Virus record (IMG/VR): IMGVR_UViG_3300040751_000875
Location: 1-64,000 of that record
Source of the DNA: a virus
Direction: 5' to 3' (one strand)
DNA: 64,000 nucleotides
In this document: positions 1-8,078 of the stretch, piece by piece
Layout: every line of letters begins with the position of its first letter
Position numbering within the stretch: the stretch's first letter is position 1
The notes under the pieces: generated by a model
Seen by the model: only the letters and a program-made list of their open reading frames with translations
The model's database searches: none
What the model was told of the DNA's origin: nothing
Made by a program: the position numbers and the translations under genes

Positions 1-102
1 TGGAAACAAGAGGCTTCTAAAAATTTTACTGTTGCCCCTGCATATAACAAGGGCGCATATCAAGTGATCCCATCAAAAGATATACAACATATAGGAAAGT
101 AA
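1..102 (+). CDS. C-terminal fragment of a conserved small phage protein
   Basis: Open from the window edge to a TAA; 33 residues are visible, including APAYNKGAYQVI, then ending IGK. This tail resembles small uncharacterised proteins of T4-like marine phages from memory, and no function is known to me. The next ATG follows two bases after the stop, so it belongs to the same tightly packed operon. Confidence 0.6.
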   Translation, partial: WKQEASKNFTVAPAYNKGAYQVIPSKDIQHIGK

Positions 103-104
103 AT

Positions 105-263
105 ATGGAAAGTGTAGAAGCATTTAAGGTTCTAGCAGTAGACAAAGAAACTGATAAGATGGTTGCAGAATATATCTTTGAATCGTTGAAAGAGGCAATG
201 AAATTTCATGCTGAAATGACGGTTAAAGGTTACCTATCTATCTTAGAAAGAATTAAGGTATGA
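105..263 (+). CDS. Small hypothetical protein (52 aa)
   Basis: Starts ATG two bases after the upstream stop and ends TGA, overlapping the next ATG as ATGA. The protein starts MESVEAFKVLAVDKET and looks like a short alpha/beta polypeptide with a Lys-rich C-terminus. No family recognised. Support is the tight translational coupling on both sides and lack of any competing frame. Confidence 0.55.
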   Translation: MESVEAFKVLAVDKETDKMVAEYIFESLKEAMKFHAEMTVKGYLSILERIKV

Positions 264-424
264 TAGAATACTTTTTAATTTTGGGAGGATGTATTATAGG
301 AGTCGGATACTCATCATATAAAATTGGTATCAGAGAGGGCGCAGAAAAGACCCTAGAGAAATTAAAGCAGATTAATATTATAAACATTGATCAAGAAGGA
401 AGAATATCTCCTAAAAAGCTGTAA
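260..424 (+). CDS. Small membrane protein (54 aa)
   Basis: ATG overlaps the upstream TGA (ATGA). One hydrophobic Gly-rich segment at about residues 4-18 (FLILGGCIIGVGY) is followed by a charged helix, which suggests a single-pass inner-membrane protein with its C-terminus in the cytoplasm. No family recognised. It is the last gene before the late promoter at 442. Confidence 0.5.
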   Translation: MIEYFLILGGCIIGVGYSSYKIGIREGAEKTLEKLKQINIINIDQEGRISPKKL

Positions 425-441
425 GTGTATTGCCAAACTAT

Positions 442-449
442 TATAAATA
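442..449 (+). promoter_or_regulatory. T4-type late promoter TATAAATA
   Basis: TATAAATA followed by GTATTATAATAACC. Counting the final A as -6 puts +1 near 455, a 28-base leader carrying AAAGGGA before the ATG at 483. The octamer matches the T4 gp55-dependent late consensus, and gp33 is encoded in this window. Confidence 0.65.
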
Positions 450-482
450 GTATTATAATAACCTATTTTTAAAGGGATAACA

Positions 483-1766
483 ATGGACTTACTACCAATA
501 AAATTTGAAAAGAGAGCAGACTCTGACAAATATTTAAACGAAATTCGTATTGCTAAAAGACTAGGAAATTTCTTTGTTAGAAAAATTAAGGCAGTATGGA
601 CTACATTAAAAAGGGCAATCGTTAAATTATTTAGAAGCAAAGTTAGAAAGGCAAAAATATTTGATACGGTCGAAATTACCATACCTCGTCAGGTAAAGGA
701 AGATATAATGAACGATATGCCAATATTAAATGAAGAATCAGGTGCCATAGGAGCAATTAAGGGTAACTATAACGAAGCACTTGTTTGCCAATTTCTCTTT
801 GATCATAAAGGACAGGGCGTTAATATATCCAAAGATTATGAGAAATATAGAGCAGGTATTAAACAAACCGTAAGCGATTGGGATAGTAAATTAAAAGTTG
901 CCGATCAAAAAAGTTATTCTAAGAACATAAAAATTATCCGTAAAGGTAGTGCTGATATGGCCAACTACCTTATCTCTGCCGCAGTAGGTGAAGAAGCCAC
1001 AATCGTAGGTGCTTACTTAGACAATCTTGCATTCATGGATGGAATTGATTTCAAAGCAGATATTAGAGTTGCTGTGATGAAAGAAGGTAAAGAAATTCTT
1101 GATGGCTATTCTCTTAAATTATATTCAAACAAAACAGTAGGTCTTGCAAATACAACCGCAAGAGGCCTATGTGGGCATTTAGGTGGCGCTGCAGCAGAAA
1201 AGAAATTCGATAGCATCTCTAAAAAAGATAATATACTACAAGATTTAATTGGCAAAGCTAAAGCCATTAACCATATTAAACAAGATTTTAAAAAGCATTT
1301 AAAAGGTGATACCGCTGCCACTAATCGTCTTAAAACACGACGTGGCCTTACCGATGCTGAAATTGAAAAACTGGATGTGAATGTATTAGATGCCGAAAGA
1401 AAAGAGGCTCGATCCCCTATTAATACTAGAGTTGCTGCATTAGTATATCAGGTATTAAAAGAATATGAAGGTACTGAAACTCTTGGAGAAAAAATACTTG
1501 ACATTTTAGGATTTAATGATAAAGAAACTAAAATGTTAATGGCAATAACAACCGAAAAGAAAAGTGAAATTATTGCTGCACACCCCGATTTGGATTTAAG
1601 TCAAATTAAAATTGAAGATCCTAATGGTAGGGTATCAATTAATATTATTGGACCAACTGGTAAGAGAATTGTATCGTTCAACGTGAAAGAAGGCGAACAA
1701 AGAAAAGTAAGTGGATCTGTTTCATTCGCAGGAATTGATCCAGAGGAGTATGACGAATACCTATGA
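483..1766 (+). CDS. Conserved hypothetical protein, possible PD-(D/E)XK-like core
   Basis: 427 aa. The N-terminal 65 residues are very basic. Around residues 190-220, DIRVAV is followed by a DGYSLKLYS strand. An acidic residue, then a strand ending in S-L-K, is the layout of a PD-(D/E)XK nuclease core, but this is only a resemblance. First gene of a late transcription unit (promoter at 442) and overlaps the next gene by ATGA. It lies next to the capsid-targeting-leader cluster but lacks that leader. Confidence 0.6.
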   Translation: MDLLPIKFEKRADSDKYLNEIRIAKRLGNFFVRKIKAVWTTLKRAIVKLFRSKVRKAKIFDTVEITIPRQVKEDIMNDMPILNEESGAIGAIKGNYNEALVCQFLFDHKGQGVNISKDYEKYRAGIKQTVSDWDSKLKVADQKSYSKNIKIIRKGSADMANYLISAAVGEEATIVGAYLDNLAFMDGIDFKADIRVAVMKEGKEILDGYSLKLYSNKTVGLANTTARGLCGHLGGAAAEKKFDSISKKDNILQDLIGKAKAINHIKQDFKKHLKGDTAATNRLKTRRGLTDAEIEKLDVNVLDAERKEARSPINTRVAALVYQVLKEYEGTETLGEKILDILGFNDKETKMLMAITTEKKSEIIAAHPDLDLSQIKIEDPNGRVSINIIGPTGKRIVSFNVKEGEQRKVSGSVSFAGIDPEEYDEYL

Positions 1767-3004
1767 AAACACTAACAGGTTACTTATCAGAGGCCGCAGG
1801 AAAGAATACTCATATGACTCATATTGAGGATTTGATTCTTGACGGCGGGGTTAAGGGGGCGCGCCAGGCTATCCTAGCATTAAGGTCACTGCGGGATATG
1901 TTGAGTGGTAATTCAAAATCACCTGTGGATATCACTGTTAAATGGGACGGCGCCCCCGCCGTATTTGCTGGAGAGGATCCAAGAGACGGATCCTTTTTTG
2001 TAGCAAAGAAAGGCATCTTTAATGCCAATCCAAAAATTTATAAGTCACATGAGGATATAAAGGCTGATACTTCGGGTGACCTTACCAAGAAATTACTTCT
2101 TGCATTTGATGAATTACAGAAACTAGGAATTAAAGGTGTAATTCAAGGTGACTTCATGTTCGACAAGTCAGATTTAAAAAATGAGAAAATAAATGGAATA
2201 CCACATATTGTTTTTCATCCTAATACCATTGCTTATGCTGTCCCTGATGGTACGCCCTTAGCTAGAGAAATTAAAGCAGCAAAAATAGGTATAGTATGGC
2301 ACACAATATATACTGGAGCAACATTTGAAACAATGCAAGCAGAGTTCGGAAGGGAAATTGTACCCAAGTTAAAGAAATCAAGTTCAGTGTGGATGCAAGA
2401 TGCCACTCTGCCCGATTTGTCTGGTACTGCTACATTTACTGCAAAGGAAACCGAAAAAGTAACTAAAAAGTTATCAGAGGCAGGTAAAATATTTAAACAG
2501 ATTTCTTCTTCTACCTTAAAAGAAATAGAACAGAACAAAGAATTAAATACAATTATTAATGTGTATAACAATAGAAAGGTAAGAGAAGGCCAAAGAATTA
2601 CTGATACAAAGAAACATGCTACTGGATTAATTATGTTCGTAAATGATAGGTGGCAAAAAGAGATAGATAAAGTATCCCGTCCAGAAACTAAGGCGGCAAA
2701 GGCTGGTAAAAGAGATGAATTATTAAAGTTTTTTGATAAAAAGAACCTAAAAAATCTACAAAAAGTCTTTGATTTGCAGAATTTGGTGGTTGATGCGAAA
2801 TTAATTATTATAAATAAACTTAACAGTCTTAATAAAATTGGGACGTTTGTAAAAACTAAATCCGGATTTAGAGTAACCAACCCAGAAGGTTTTGTTGCTA
2901 TTGATCGAATGGAAGGTGGCGCTGTTAAACTTGTTGATAGAATGGAATTTTCTACTAACAACTTTAGCAAAGATATTATAAAAGGTTGGGACAACCCCAA
3001 CTAA
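1763..3004 (+). CDS. DUF6267-like protein with capsid-targeting-like leader and KxDG nucleotidyltransferase motif
   Basis: 413 aa. Residues 1-11 are MKTLTGYLSEA. This closely resembles the T4 internal-protein targeting leader, with an LxE/A site for the gp21-type prohead protease after Glu10, the same position as in T4 IPIII. The body contains VKWDGAPAVF with Lys60, the KxDG motif I of covalent nucleotidyltransferases (DNA/RNA ligases, capping enzymes), then FFVAKKG and VIQGDFMF (128-133), a plausible motif III. It resembles the phage family DUF6267, whose function I do not know to be established. Inference: a ligase-like protein packaged in the head. Overlaps the upstream gene by 4 bases. 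Confidence 0.65.
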   Translation: MKTLTGYLSEAAGKNTHMTHIEDLILDGGVKGARQAILALRSLRDMLSGNSKSPVDITVKWDGAPAVFAGEDPRDGSFFVAKKGIFNANPKIYKSHEDIKADTSGDLTKKLLLAFDELQKLGIKGVIQGDFMFDKSDLKNEKINGIPHIVFHPNTIAYAVPDGTPLAREIKAAKIGIVWHTIYTGATFETMQAEFGREIVPKLKKSSSVWMQDATLPDLSGTATFTAKETEKVTKKLSEAGKIFKQISSSTLKEIEQNKELNTIINVYNNRKVREGQRITDTKKHATGLIMFVNDRWQKEIDKVSRPETKAAKAGKRDELLKFFDKKNLKNLQKVFDLQNLVVDAKLIIINKLNSLNKIGTFVKTKSGFRVTNPEGFVAIDRMEGGAVKLVDRMEFSTNNFSKDIIKGWDNPN

Positions 3005-3023
3005 ATGGGAAACCGAGGATAAA

Positions 3024-3407
3024 ATGAAATCATTCAAAGAATACACAGCTGCCAATGAAGCATTAAATATGGCGCAACGCCAGAAAAGAAAGGCTGCGTT
3101 TAGGAAGAATAAAGCTAAAATAATGATTGCCCGTAAAAAGGCATCTAAGAAACTCGCCAGTCCAGAGAAATTAAAAGCACGAGCTCAAAAAGCGGCTCGT
3201 CAACTCATCATTAAAAAGATCCTTAAGAATAAAGGTAAAGACGACCTCTCCTTTGCTGCAAGACAAGAACTAGAAAAGAAAGTTGATAAGAAGAAATCTG
3301 CAATAAACAGAATTGCAAAGAAACTTTTACCTCAAGTTAAGAAGAAAGATAGAGCAAAATTGAGTAGACATAAAACTCAAACACCTGGACAGACACGAGA
3401 TGATTAA
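3024..3407 (+). CDS. Highly basic protein with capsid-targeting-like N-terminus
   Basis: 127 aa. It starts MKSFKEYTAANEA, the same MKSF.EY leader as neighbouring genes, though the protease site is not a clean L/I-x-E. The rest is extremely Lys/Arg/Ala-rich and helical (RQKRKAAFRKNKAK), like an internal nucleoid or DNA-condensing protein. No enzyme motifs seen. SD-like GAGG precedes the ATG. Overlaps the next gene by 8 bases. Could equally be a head or scaffold accessory protein. Confidence 0.65.
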   Translation: MKSFKEYTAANEALNMAQRQKRKAAFRKNKAKIMIARKKASKKLASPEKLKARAQKAARQLIIKKILKNKGKDDLSFAARQELEKKVDKKKSAINRIAKKLLPQVKKKDRAKLSRHKTQTPGQTRDD

Positions 3408-4776
3408 GAGTTTTAACGAATATATAACAGAAGCGAAAGGAGAGATTACATTTGTCTTTGGCAGATTTAATCCACCTACGACTGGGCATGAAAAATTATT
3501 CGATACATTACAGAAAGTATCAGGTGGGACGTATAGAATATACGGCTCTAAATCACAAGACCCTAAAAAGAATCCCCTTACATTTAAACAGAAAGTAAAA
3601 TTCTTGCGTAAGATGTTTCCTAAACATGCAAGAAAGGTTATGGCCGATTCTGATGTAAGACACGTAATGGATATTGCAGTTAAACTATACGACCAAGGAT
3701 ATACTAAGGTAAGTATGGTTGCCGGTTCTGATCGTGTACCAGAATTTAAGGCGTTACTTAATAAGTATAATGGCGTTAAGGCAAGACACGGGTTCTATGA
3801 ATTCAAAGATGAAATCGAAGTAATCTCTGCTGGAGAAAGAGATCCAGATGTAGAGGGTGTTACAGGTATGTCTGCTTCTAAAATGAGAGCAGCGGCAGAA
3901 GAGGGTTCACTACAAACATTTGCAAAAGGTGTTCCTGGTGGATATAATCCAAAAGAATTATTTAATGCTGTACGTAAGGGAATGGGAATTAAAGAATCTC
4001 CTAAATTTAGAGAGCATGTGGAACTTCCTAAAGTATCCGAGACAAGAGAAGAATATGTTGAAGGTAATTTATTCTCTGAAGGCGATACTGTAGTATTAAA
4101 AGAAACAAGTGATGTTGGAAAAATTCTTGTCTGTGGTAGTAATTATCTAGTAGTAGAATTTGGTCAATGGAAAAAGAGAGTTTGGTTAGACCAAGTCGAG
4201 TTATTAGAAAAATCAGGTGCTGGTGATTTTGGTACAGATGAAGTAACCAATGCATATAAGAAAGAAACCCCCGGCCAACAAGTAAAAGAAAAGATGACAG
4301 TTGCACAAAAAAGAAAGAAAAGCAACTATTATAATGATGATTCAAAGGATGGAAAGTTATCCAAATCAACTGCGGCAAAAAGACACGCACAATTTGCAAA
4401 ACAGGCCAAGATGGATGATGATAATCCAGCGGCATACAAACCTGCTCCTGGAGATGCAGATGCAAAAACAAAACCATCAACACATACAAAGAAATATAAG
4501 CAAATGTATGGGGAAGATTTGTTATCATTTGAGGACTATAATATAGATGAAGGTAAGGCAGACGCGGCCCTTAAAAAGAAGGCAGATAAATCTGGTATGC
4601 CTTTGGCAATTTTAAGAAAGGTTTATAATAGAGGAGTTGCTGCATGGAGAACAGGTCATAGACCTGGGACTACTCCACAACAGTGGGGCTTGGCAAGAGT
4701 AAATTCCTTTGTAACTAAATCGTCGGGTACATGGGGTAAGGCAGATAAAGACCTTGCGGCCAAAGTAAGAGGGTAA
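3400..4776 (+). CDS. HxGH-type nucleotidylyltransferase with capsid-targeting-like leader and C-terminal DUF5824-like domain
   Basis: 458 aa. The leader MIKSFNEYITEA offers a gp21-type ITE/A site after Glu11. Residues 15-200 form a cytidylyltransferase-like fold: GRFNPPTTGH at 21-30 (HxGH-like) and GMSASKMR at 156-163 (ISSTxxR-like). These are the active-site motifs of NMN or nicotinate adenylyltransferases and cytidylyltransferases. A small beta-rich middle domain (about 215-265) and a Lys/Asp-rich linker follow. The last 75 residues (VYNRGVAAWRTGHRPGT, then WGLARVNSF) resemble a phage domain I know as DUF5824. Substrate unknown; NAD salvage is one option. Confidence 0.8.
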   Translation: MIKSFNEYITEAKGEITFVFGRFNPPTTGHEKLFDTLQKVSGGTYRIYGSKSQDPKKNPLTFKQKVKFLRKMFPKHARKVMADSDVRHVMDIAVKLYDQGYTKVSMVAGSDRVPEFKALLNKYNGVKARHGFYEFKDEIEVISAGERDPDVEGVTGMSASKMRAAAEEGSLQTFAKGVPGGYNPKELFNAVRKGMGIKESPKFREHVELPKVSETREEYVEGNLFSEGDTVVLKETSDVGKILVCGSNYLVVEFGQWKKRVWLDQVELLEKSGAGDFGTDEVTNAYKKETPGQQVKEKMTVAQKRKKSNYYNDDSKDGKLSKSTAAKRHAQFAKQAKMDDDNPAAYKPAPGDADAKTKPSTHTKKYKQMYGEDLLSFEDYNIDEGKADAALKKKADKSGMPLAILRKVYNRGVAAWRTGHRPGTTPQQWGLARVNSFVTKSSGTWGKADKDLAAKVRG

Positions 4777-4777
4777 A

Positions 4778-5143
4778 ATGAAATCATTTAACGAATACAA
4801 TGAAGGTAAATTATCGGATATTAAAAAGAAATTATCCAAGATAAAGGGCCTTAAGGCAGACCAATTACAAGTATTGCAAAGTTTGCCAATGCCTGTTATT
4901 ATCTCTATTGTAAATCAGTTAAGTATGATAGTATCTGATACAGAATTACAAGAGGCTCCTTTGGTAATGAGCCATGCTGATATATTAGATACTATATGGA
5001 AAAAATTAAAACCAAATTTGGAAAAAGAATTAGGGAAAGGTAAAGTAGAAACAGTAAATAATCTTGCACGTATGGTAAAATATAAAGTGTCTACTAAGGG
5101 ACAACAGAAAGGTCGTTCATACAGATACGATTTAAAGAAATGA
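4778..5143 (+). CDS. Hypothetical protein with MKSFNEY leader
   Basis: 121 aa. Begins MKSFNEYNEGK, sharing the leader with its neighbours; a possible protease site is N-E/G at residues 9-10. The remainder is helical and charged, ending YKVSTKGQQKGRSYRYDLKK. The segment SHADILDTIWKKLKP may be a small helical domain. Start is one base after the previous stop and the end overlaps the next gene by 4 bases. No function recognised; grouped with the putative head-internal proteins by its leader. Confidence 0.65.
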   Translation: MKSFNEYNEGKLSDIKKKLSKIKGLKADQLQVLQSLPMPVIISIVNQLSMIVSDTELQEAPLVMSHADILDTIWKKLKPNLEKELGKGKVETVNNLARMVKYKVSTKGQQKGRSYRYDLKK

Positions 5144-5820
5144 TAACTCTTAAAGAATATTTAAAATTATCAGAAGGGGTTAATGATCCTTCTATTTTTA
5201 AGGCAGTATTCCTTGCAGGTGGCCCAGGCTCTGGTAAATCATTTGTAGTAGGTAAAACTTCCTTAAAGGCATTAGGATTTAGATTAATTAATTCTGATGA
5301 TGCTTTTGAAAGGGGTCTTTCAAAGGCTGGTCTGACGACAGACCCAGATGATATTGCATCTGCCCAAGGTCAGGCAGTTAGAGGTAAGGCAAAGGCATTA
5401 ACAGGTAAAATGCTCGATCGAGCCTTAAAGGGTAGAATGGGTATAGTAATAGACGGAACGGGTAAAGATTACGAGAAGATCAAGAAACAAGTTGACATGG
5501 TAAGAGATATAGGATATTCCGTACATATGATATTTGTCAACACAGATTTAGAAACTGCATTAGACCGTAATAAGGCAAGACCTAGAAGTTTACCGGATGA
5601 TATGGTAAAACAAATGTGGAAAGATGTTCAGAATAATATAGGTAAATTCCAAGGATTATTTAGAGGTAGAATGACTATTGTAGATAATTCAAAAGGTTCT
5701 GATATTAATACAGCCACTATGGCCGCGTATAAAAAAATTAAGACCTGGTCTGAAAAACCACCCGAAAATGCTATAGCAAAAAGTTGGATAAGAAGTCAGA
5801 TACCAGGCCCGAGGAAATAA
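5140..5820 (+). CDS. P-loop kinase (zeta-toxin/polynucleotide-kinase-like) with capsid-targeting-like leader
   Basis: 226 aa. N-terminus MITLKEYLKLSEG gives an LSE/G site after Glu12. Walker A is AGGPGSGKSF at 26-35. INSDDAFERGL follows as in zeta-toxin and nucleic-acid or nucleotide kinases, and IVIDGTGKDY near 104-113 resembles Walker B. DRNKARPRSLP is a lid-like Arg-rich segment. Family-level assignment to P-loop kinases is firm; substrate (5'-OH ends, nucleotides or sugars) is not visible. ATGA overlap with the upstream gene. Confidence 0.75.
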   Translation: MITLKEYLKLSEGVNDPSIFKAVFLAGGPGSGKSFVVGKTSLKALGFRLINSDDAFERGLSKAGLTTDPDDIASAQGQAVRGKAKALTGKMLDRALKGRMGIVIDGTGKDYEKIKKQVDMVRDIGYSVHMIFVNTDLETALDRNKARPRSLPDDMVKQMWKDVQNNIGKFQGLFRGRMTIVDNSKGSDINTATMAAYKKIKTWSEKPPENAIAKSWIRSQIPGPRK

Positions 5821-5821
5821 A

Positions 5822-6256
5822 ATGGATAAGAATAAAATAGTTAGTTCGTTTAATGGTAAATGGAAGTATAGGAAAGATAAAGAGCAGTACGGTATGGCCG
5901 ATGCTTGGAAAATTATCTATTCGCCAAATGCAGAAGGTAAGTATGTAGGGGACTGTGAGGATTACGCCTTATCAATTCTTTACAGATTATGCGGAGAAAG
6001 TCACTTAAAGATGTGGTGGATGTTAATTACCCATCAGGCAGGAATCTGTTGTGTAGGTCCAAGTAAGTGGAAAATGTCTCATGCCGTATTAAGATATAAG
6101 GGCGAATACGTAGATAACTGGACAAAGAAACTTGGTCCTAAATCTGCAATAGAAAAGAACCACACTTTCCATATTTTTTATGGACATGGATGGGCATACT
6201 TTACTGCATTAAAAATGATCATAAGTAAAGTAGTGAGAACTATTAAGGGTATATAA
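5822..6256 (+). CDS. Transglutaminase-like cysteine peptidase
   Basis: 144 aa. GDCEDYALS places Cys45; MSHAVLRY places His87; YVDNW places Asp98. This Cys-His-Asp order and spacing fits the bacterial transglutaminase-like cysteine proteinase fold. It could cleave or cross-link proteins. There is no capsid-targeting leader and no signal peptide. It lies between leader-bearing genes in the same operon and overlaps the next by one base (TAATG). Confidence 0.7.
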   Translation: MDKNKIVSSFNGKWKYRKDKEQYGMADAWKIIYSPNAEGKYVGDCEDYALSILYRLCGESHLKMWWMLITHQAGICCVGPSKWKMSHAVLRYKGEYVDNWTKKLGPKSAIEKNHTFHIFYGHGWAYFTALKMIISKVVRTIKGI

Positions 6257-6627
6257 TGCATAGTTTTTTAGAACATATAGAAGAAAGATTTGGTATTTAC
6301 GAGGGTAGACACGTACCTCTAGAGCAACCTATGATTGAATCCGAATATAAGGGTAAAGACATAGAATTGAATCAACCAAAAAGAGGCGGTAAGGCTAAAT
6401 ACTATGTATATGTTAAGAATGATAAAGGTAACGTAATTAAAATCCAATTTGGAGATACTACAGGCCTTAGTGCAAAAATTAATGATAAAGGAGCGGCAAA
6501 GAATTTTGCTGCAAGACATCAGTGTCATTTAAAAAATGATAAAACCAAGGCAGGATATTGGGCGTGTAGGTTACCAAAATATGCTAAACAATTAGGACTT
6601 AAAGGTGGTGGAAATTACTTTTGGTAA
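6256..6627 (+). CDS. Conserved phage protein (DUF5872-like C-terminal domain)
   Basis: 123 aa. N-terminus MHSFLEHIEERFG loosely matches the shared leader, with a possible IYE/G site at Glu16. The C-terminal half contains AKNFAARHQCH and KTKAGYWACRLPK. This is a conserved motif of T4-like phage head-region proteins that I associate with DUF5872. Function not established. The stop lies inside the next coding region. Confidence 0.65.
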   Translation: MHSFLEHIEERFGIYEGRHVPLEQPMIESEYKGKDIELNQPKRGGKAKYYVYVKNDKGNVIKIQFGDTTGLSAKINDKGAAKNFAARHQCHLKNDKTKAGYWACRLPKYAKQLGLKGGGNYFW

Positions 6628-6883
6628 ACCGTACTGGGAAGACGGGGAAATAAGAAAATTTGATCCGACTAAGGATGATTCGGAGTTTGTCTGGCACCGA
6701 GACAATGAGGATAGAGAAATAGAAATTTTAGAGGGTGAAGGTTGGCAATTTCAAGTAGATAAATGTTTGCCTTGGCTACTAAAAGAGGGCATGGTATTTA
6801 ATATTAAGAAAGAAGAATACCATAGATTAATAAAGGGGGTAACTCCCCTAAAGTGTAGGGTTTATAAATATGCCAACAGCTAA
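6605..6883 (+). CDS. Small cupin-like conserved phage protein
   Basis: 92 aa from a GTG start that overlaps the upstream gene by 23 bases. No in-frame ATG exists before the conserved body, so GTG is the likely start. Sequence such as EILEGEGWQFQV, LPWLLKEGMVFNI and EYHRLIKG suggests a small beta-barrel (cupin-like) fold. Similar proteins are common in T4-like phages; role unknown. Ends inside the next gene. Confidence 0.6.
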   Translation: MVEITFGKPYWEDGEIRKFDPTKDDSEFVWHRDNEDREIEILEGEGWQFQVDKCLPWLLKEGMVFNIKKEEYHRLIKGVTPLKCRVYKYANS

Positions 6884-7169
6884 TGAGCAACGTGCCGAAC
6901 AGTCGGCAAGATTAGATAGAATCGAACAGAAAATAGACCAAATGTCAGAGGCTATTATTGCTTTAGCACGTGCTGAAGAAAAAATTATAACTCTTACAGA
7001 ATTTGGTAAACAACAAGGTGAGCAGATTCTAACCCTTATAAATAGAGTAGACAGATTGGAAGATTTAGTAAGACAAAATGCTTCTACTGTTAACATTATT
7101 AATAAAATATTCTGGATAGTCATTGCGGCAGCTGCCACAGCTATTACAGGAATGCTTTTCATACAATAG
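6870..7169 (+). CDS. Coiled-coil protein with C-terminal membrane anchor
   Basis: 99 aa. Residues 5-72 are a heptad-rich coiled coil (RLDRIEQKIDQM, INRVDRLEDLVRQ); residues about 79-97 are a hydrophobic transmembrane helix (IFWIVIAAAATAITGMLFI). Tail-anchored topology. Comparable proteins occur in T4-like marine phages without known role. Overlaps the upstream gene by 14 bases; a clean AGGAG lies after its stop for the next gene. Confidence 0.65.
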   Translation: MPTANEQRAEQSARLDRIEQKIDQMSEAIIALARAEEKIITLTEFGKQQGEQILTLINRVDRLEDLVRQNASTVNIINKIFWIVIAAAATAITGMLFIQ

Positions 7170-7178
7170 GAGAAAAAT

Positions 7179-8078
7179 ATGAAACTCAATGATGAAAAAA
7201 CTAGAAGCGTTGCTGCAGCAGTCAGTGATGTCCTAGAAGGAAAAAATAAAATGAAAAAAGAGGAAGTAAAATATCCTCATAAGATGTATTCTAAAGATGG
7301 TAAGGATGAAGTAGAAGTCAAAGATAAGGCTGAACACGACAAGTATGCTGCTAAAGGATATGTCCACGAAAAACCAGAGGTTAATGAAGTCGAAGAGCCA
7401 AGAGCAAAAGGCGAGAAAGACTTTAAGGCCAAACATGTGATTAAAAAGTCTGGCGAAAATAATGACGGTACTGTCACTAAAGAAGGTAAGAAAGTTGACG
7501 AGGTACTAGGGTTCGATAAGGACAATCCTCATAAAGACGAAGACGAAGACGAGAAAGAAAAAGAGAAGAAGGAAGGTAATGCCTTTACTAAAGCTCTTAA
7601 TGCTGCTCGTAAAAACGGCGATGACGATTTTGTTGTTTCAGGAAAAAAATATAAAGTCGAAGATTATGATGAGGAAGAGGACGAAGATGAAGTCGAAGAA
7701 AGGTCAATGACTCCGATGAAAGATAAGTTCGGCCCCGATAAAAACCTTGTTAAGAAAGCCGTTGCTCTTGCTACTAAAATGGGTGGTAATATGACAGGTG
7801 CTGTTAAAAAAATCGAAAAGATGCAGAAAGGGTTGTCTAAAGATAAAGACGTGGCCGCTGCTCTACGACTTGCTAATGAAGAAGTAAGTGAATCAGTATT
7901 GGATGAAGCCAAACGAATGAATGAAGCTGAAGATAAGAAAACTAAGTATAGAAAATTCTTTGACAAAGCTTTGAAAAAGTTTGGTGTAAAATCACCTGCT
8001 GAATTGAAAGGCGACAAGAAGAAGGAATTCTTTGATTACGTTGATGCAAATTATGAAGCGGAGAACGAGTCAGACTAA
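7179..8078 (+). CDS. Acidic/charged scaffold-like protein with conserved C-terminal domain
   Basis: 299 aa, dominated by Lys, Glu and Asp, with a poly-acidic stretch near residues 120-180. SD AGGAGAAAAAT precedes the ATG. KYPHKMYSKDGK followed by AEHDKYAAKGYVHE is a motif I know from phage scaffold-like or head-core proteins. The last 45 residues (FGVKSPAELKG, KKEFFDYVDANYEAE) form a small helical domain widespread in large myophages. Probable role: prohead core or internal head protein; inference only. TAATG overlap with the next gene. Confidence 0.6.
   Translation: MKLNDEKTRSVAAAVSDVLEGKNKMKKEEVKYPHKMYSKDGKDEVEVKDKAEHDKYAAKGYVHEKPEVNEVEEPRAKGEKDFKAKHVIKKSGENNDGTVTKEGKKVDEVLGFDKDNPHKDEDEDEKEKEKKEGNAFTKALNAARKNGDDDFVVSGKKYKVEDYDEEEDEDEVEERSMTPMKDKFGPDKNLVKKAVALATKMGGNMTGAVKKIEKMQKGLSKDKDVAAALRLANEEVSESVLDEAKRMNEAEDKKTKYRKFFDKALKKFGVKSPAELKGDKKKEFFDYVDANYEAENESD

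Noticed and set aside
2233-3000. 255-codon open frame on the minus strand
   Set aside because: Lies fully inside the gene at 1763-3004, which has recognisable motifs; the reverse translation is low-complexity hydrophobic with no motif.
4028-4528. Open frames on both strands inside the nucleotidylyltransferase gene
   Set aside because: Composition is shadow-like (His/Leu/Tyr-rich or Gln/Met-rich) and the real gene continues unbroken into a recognisable C-terminal domain.
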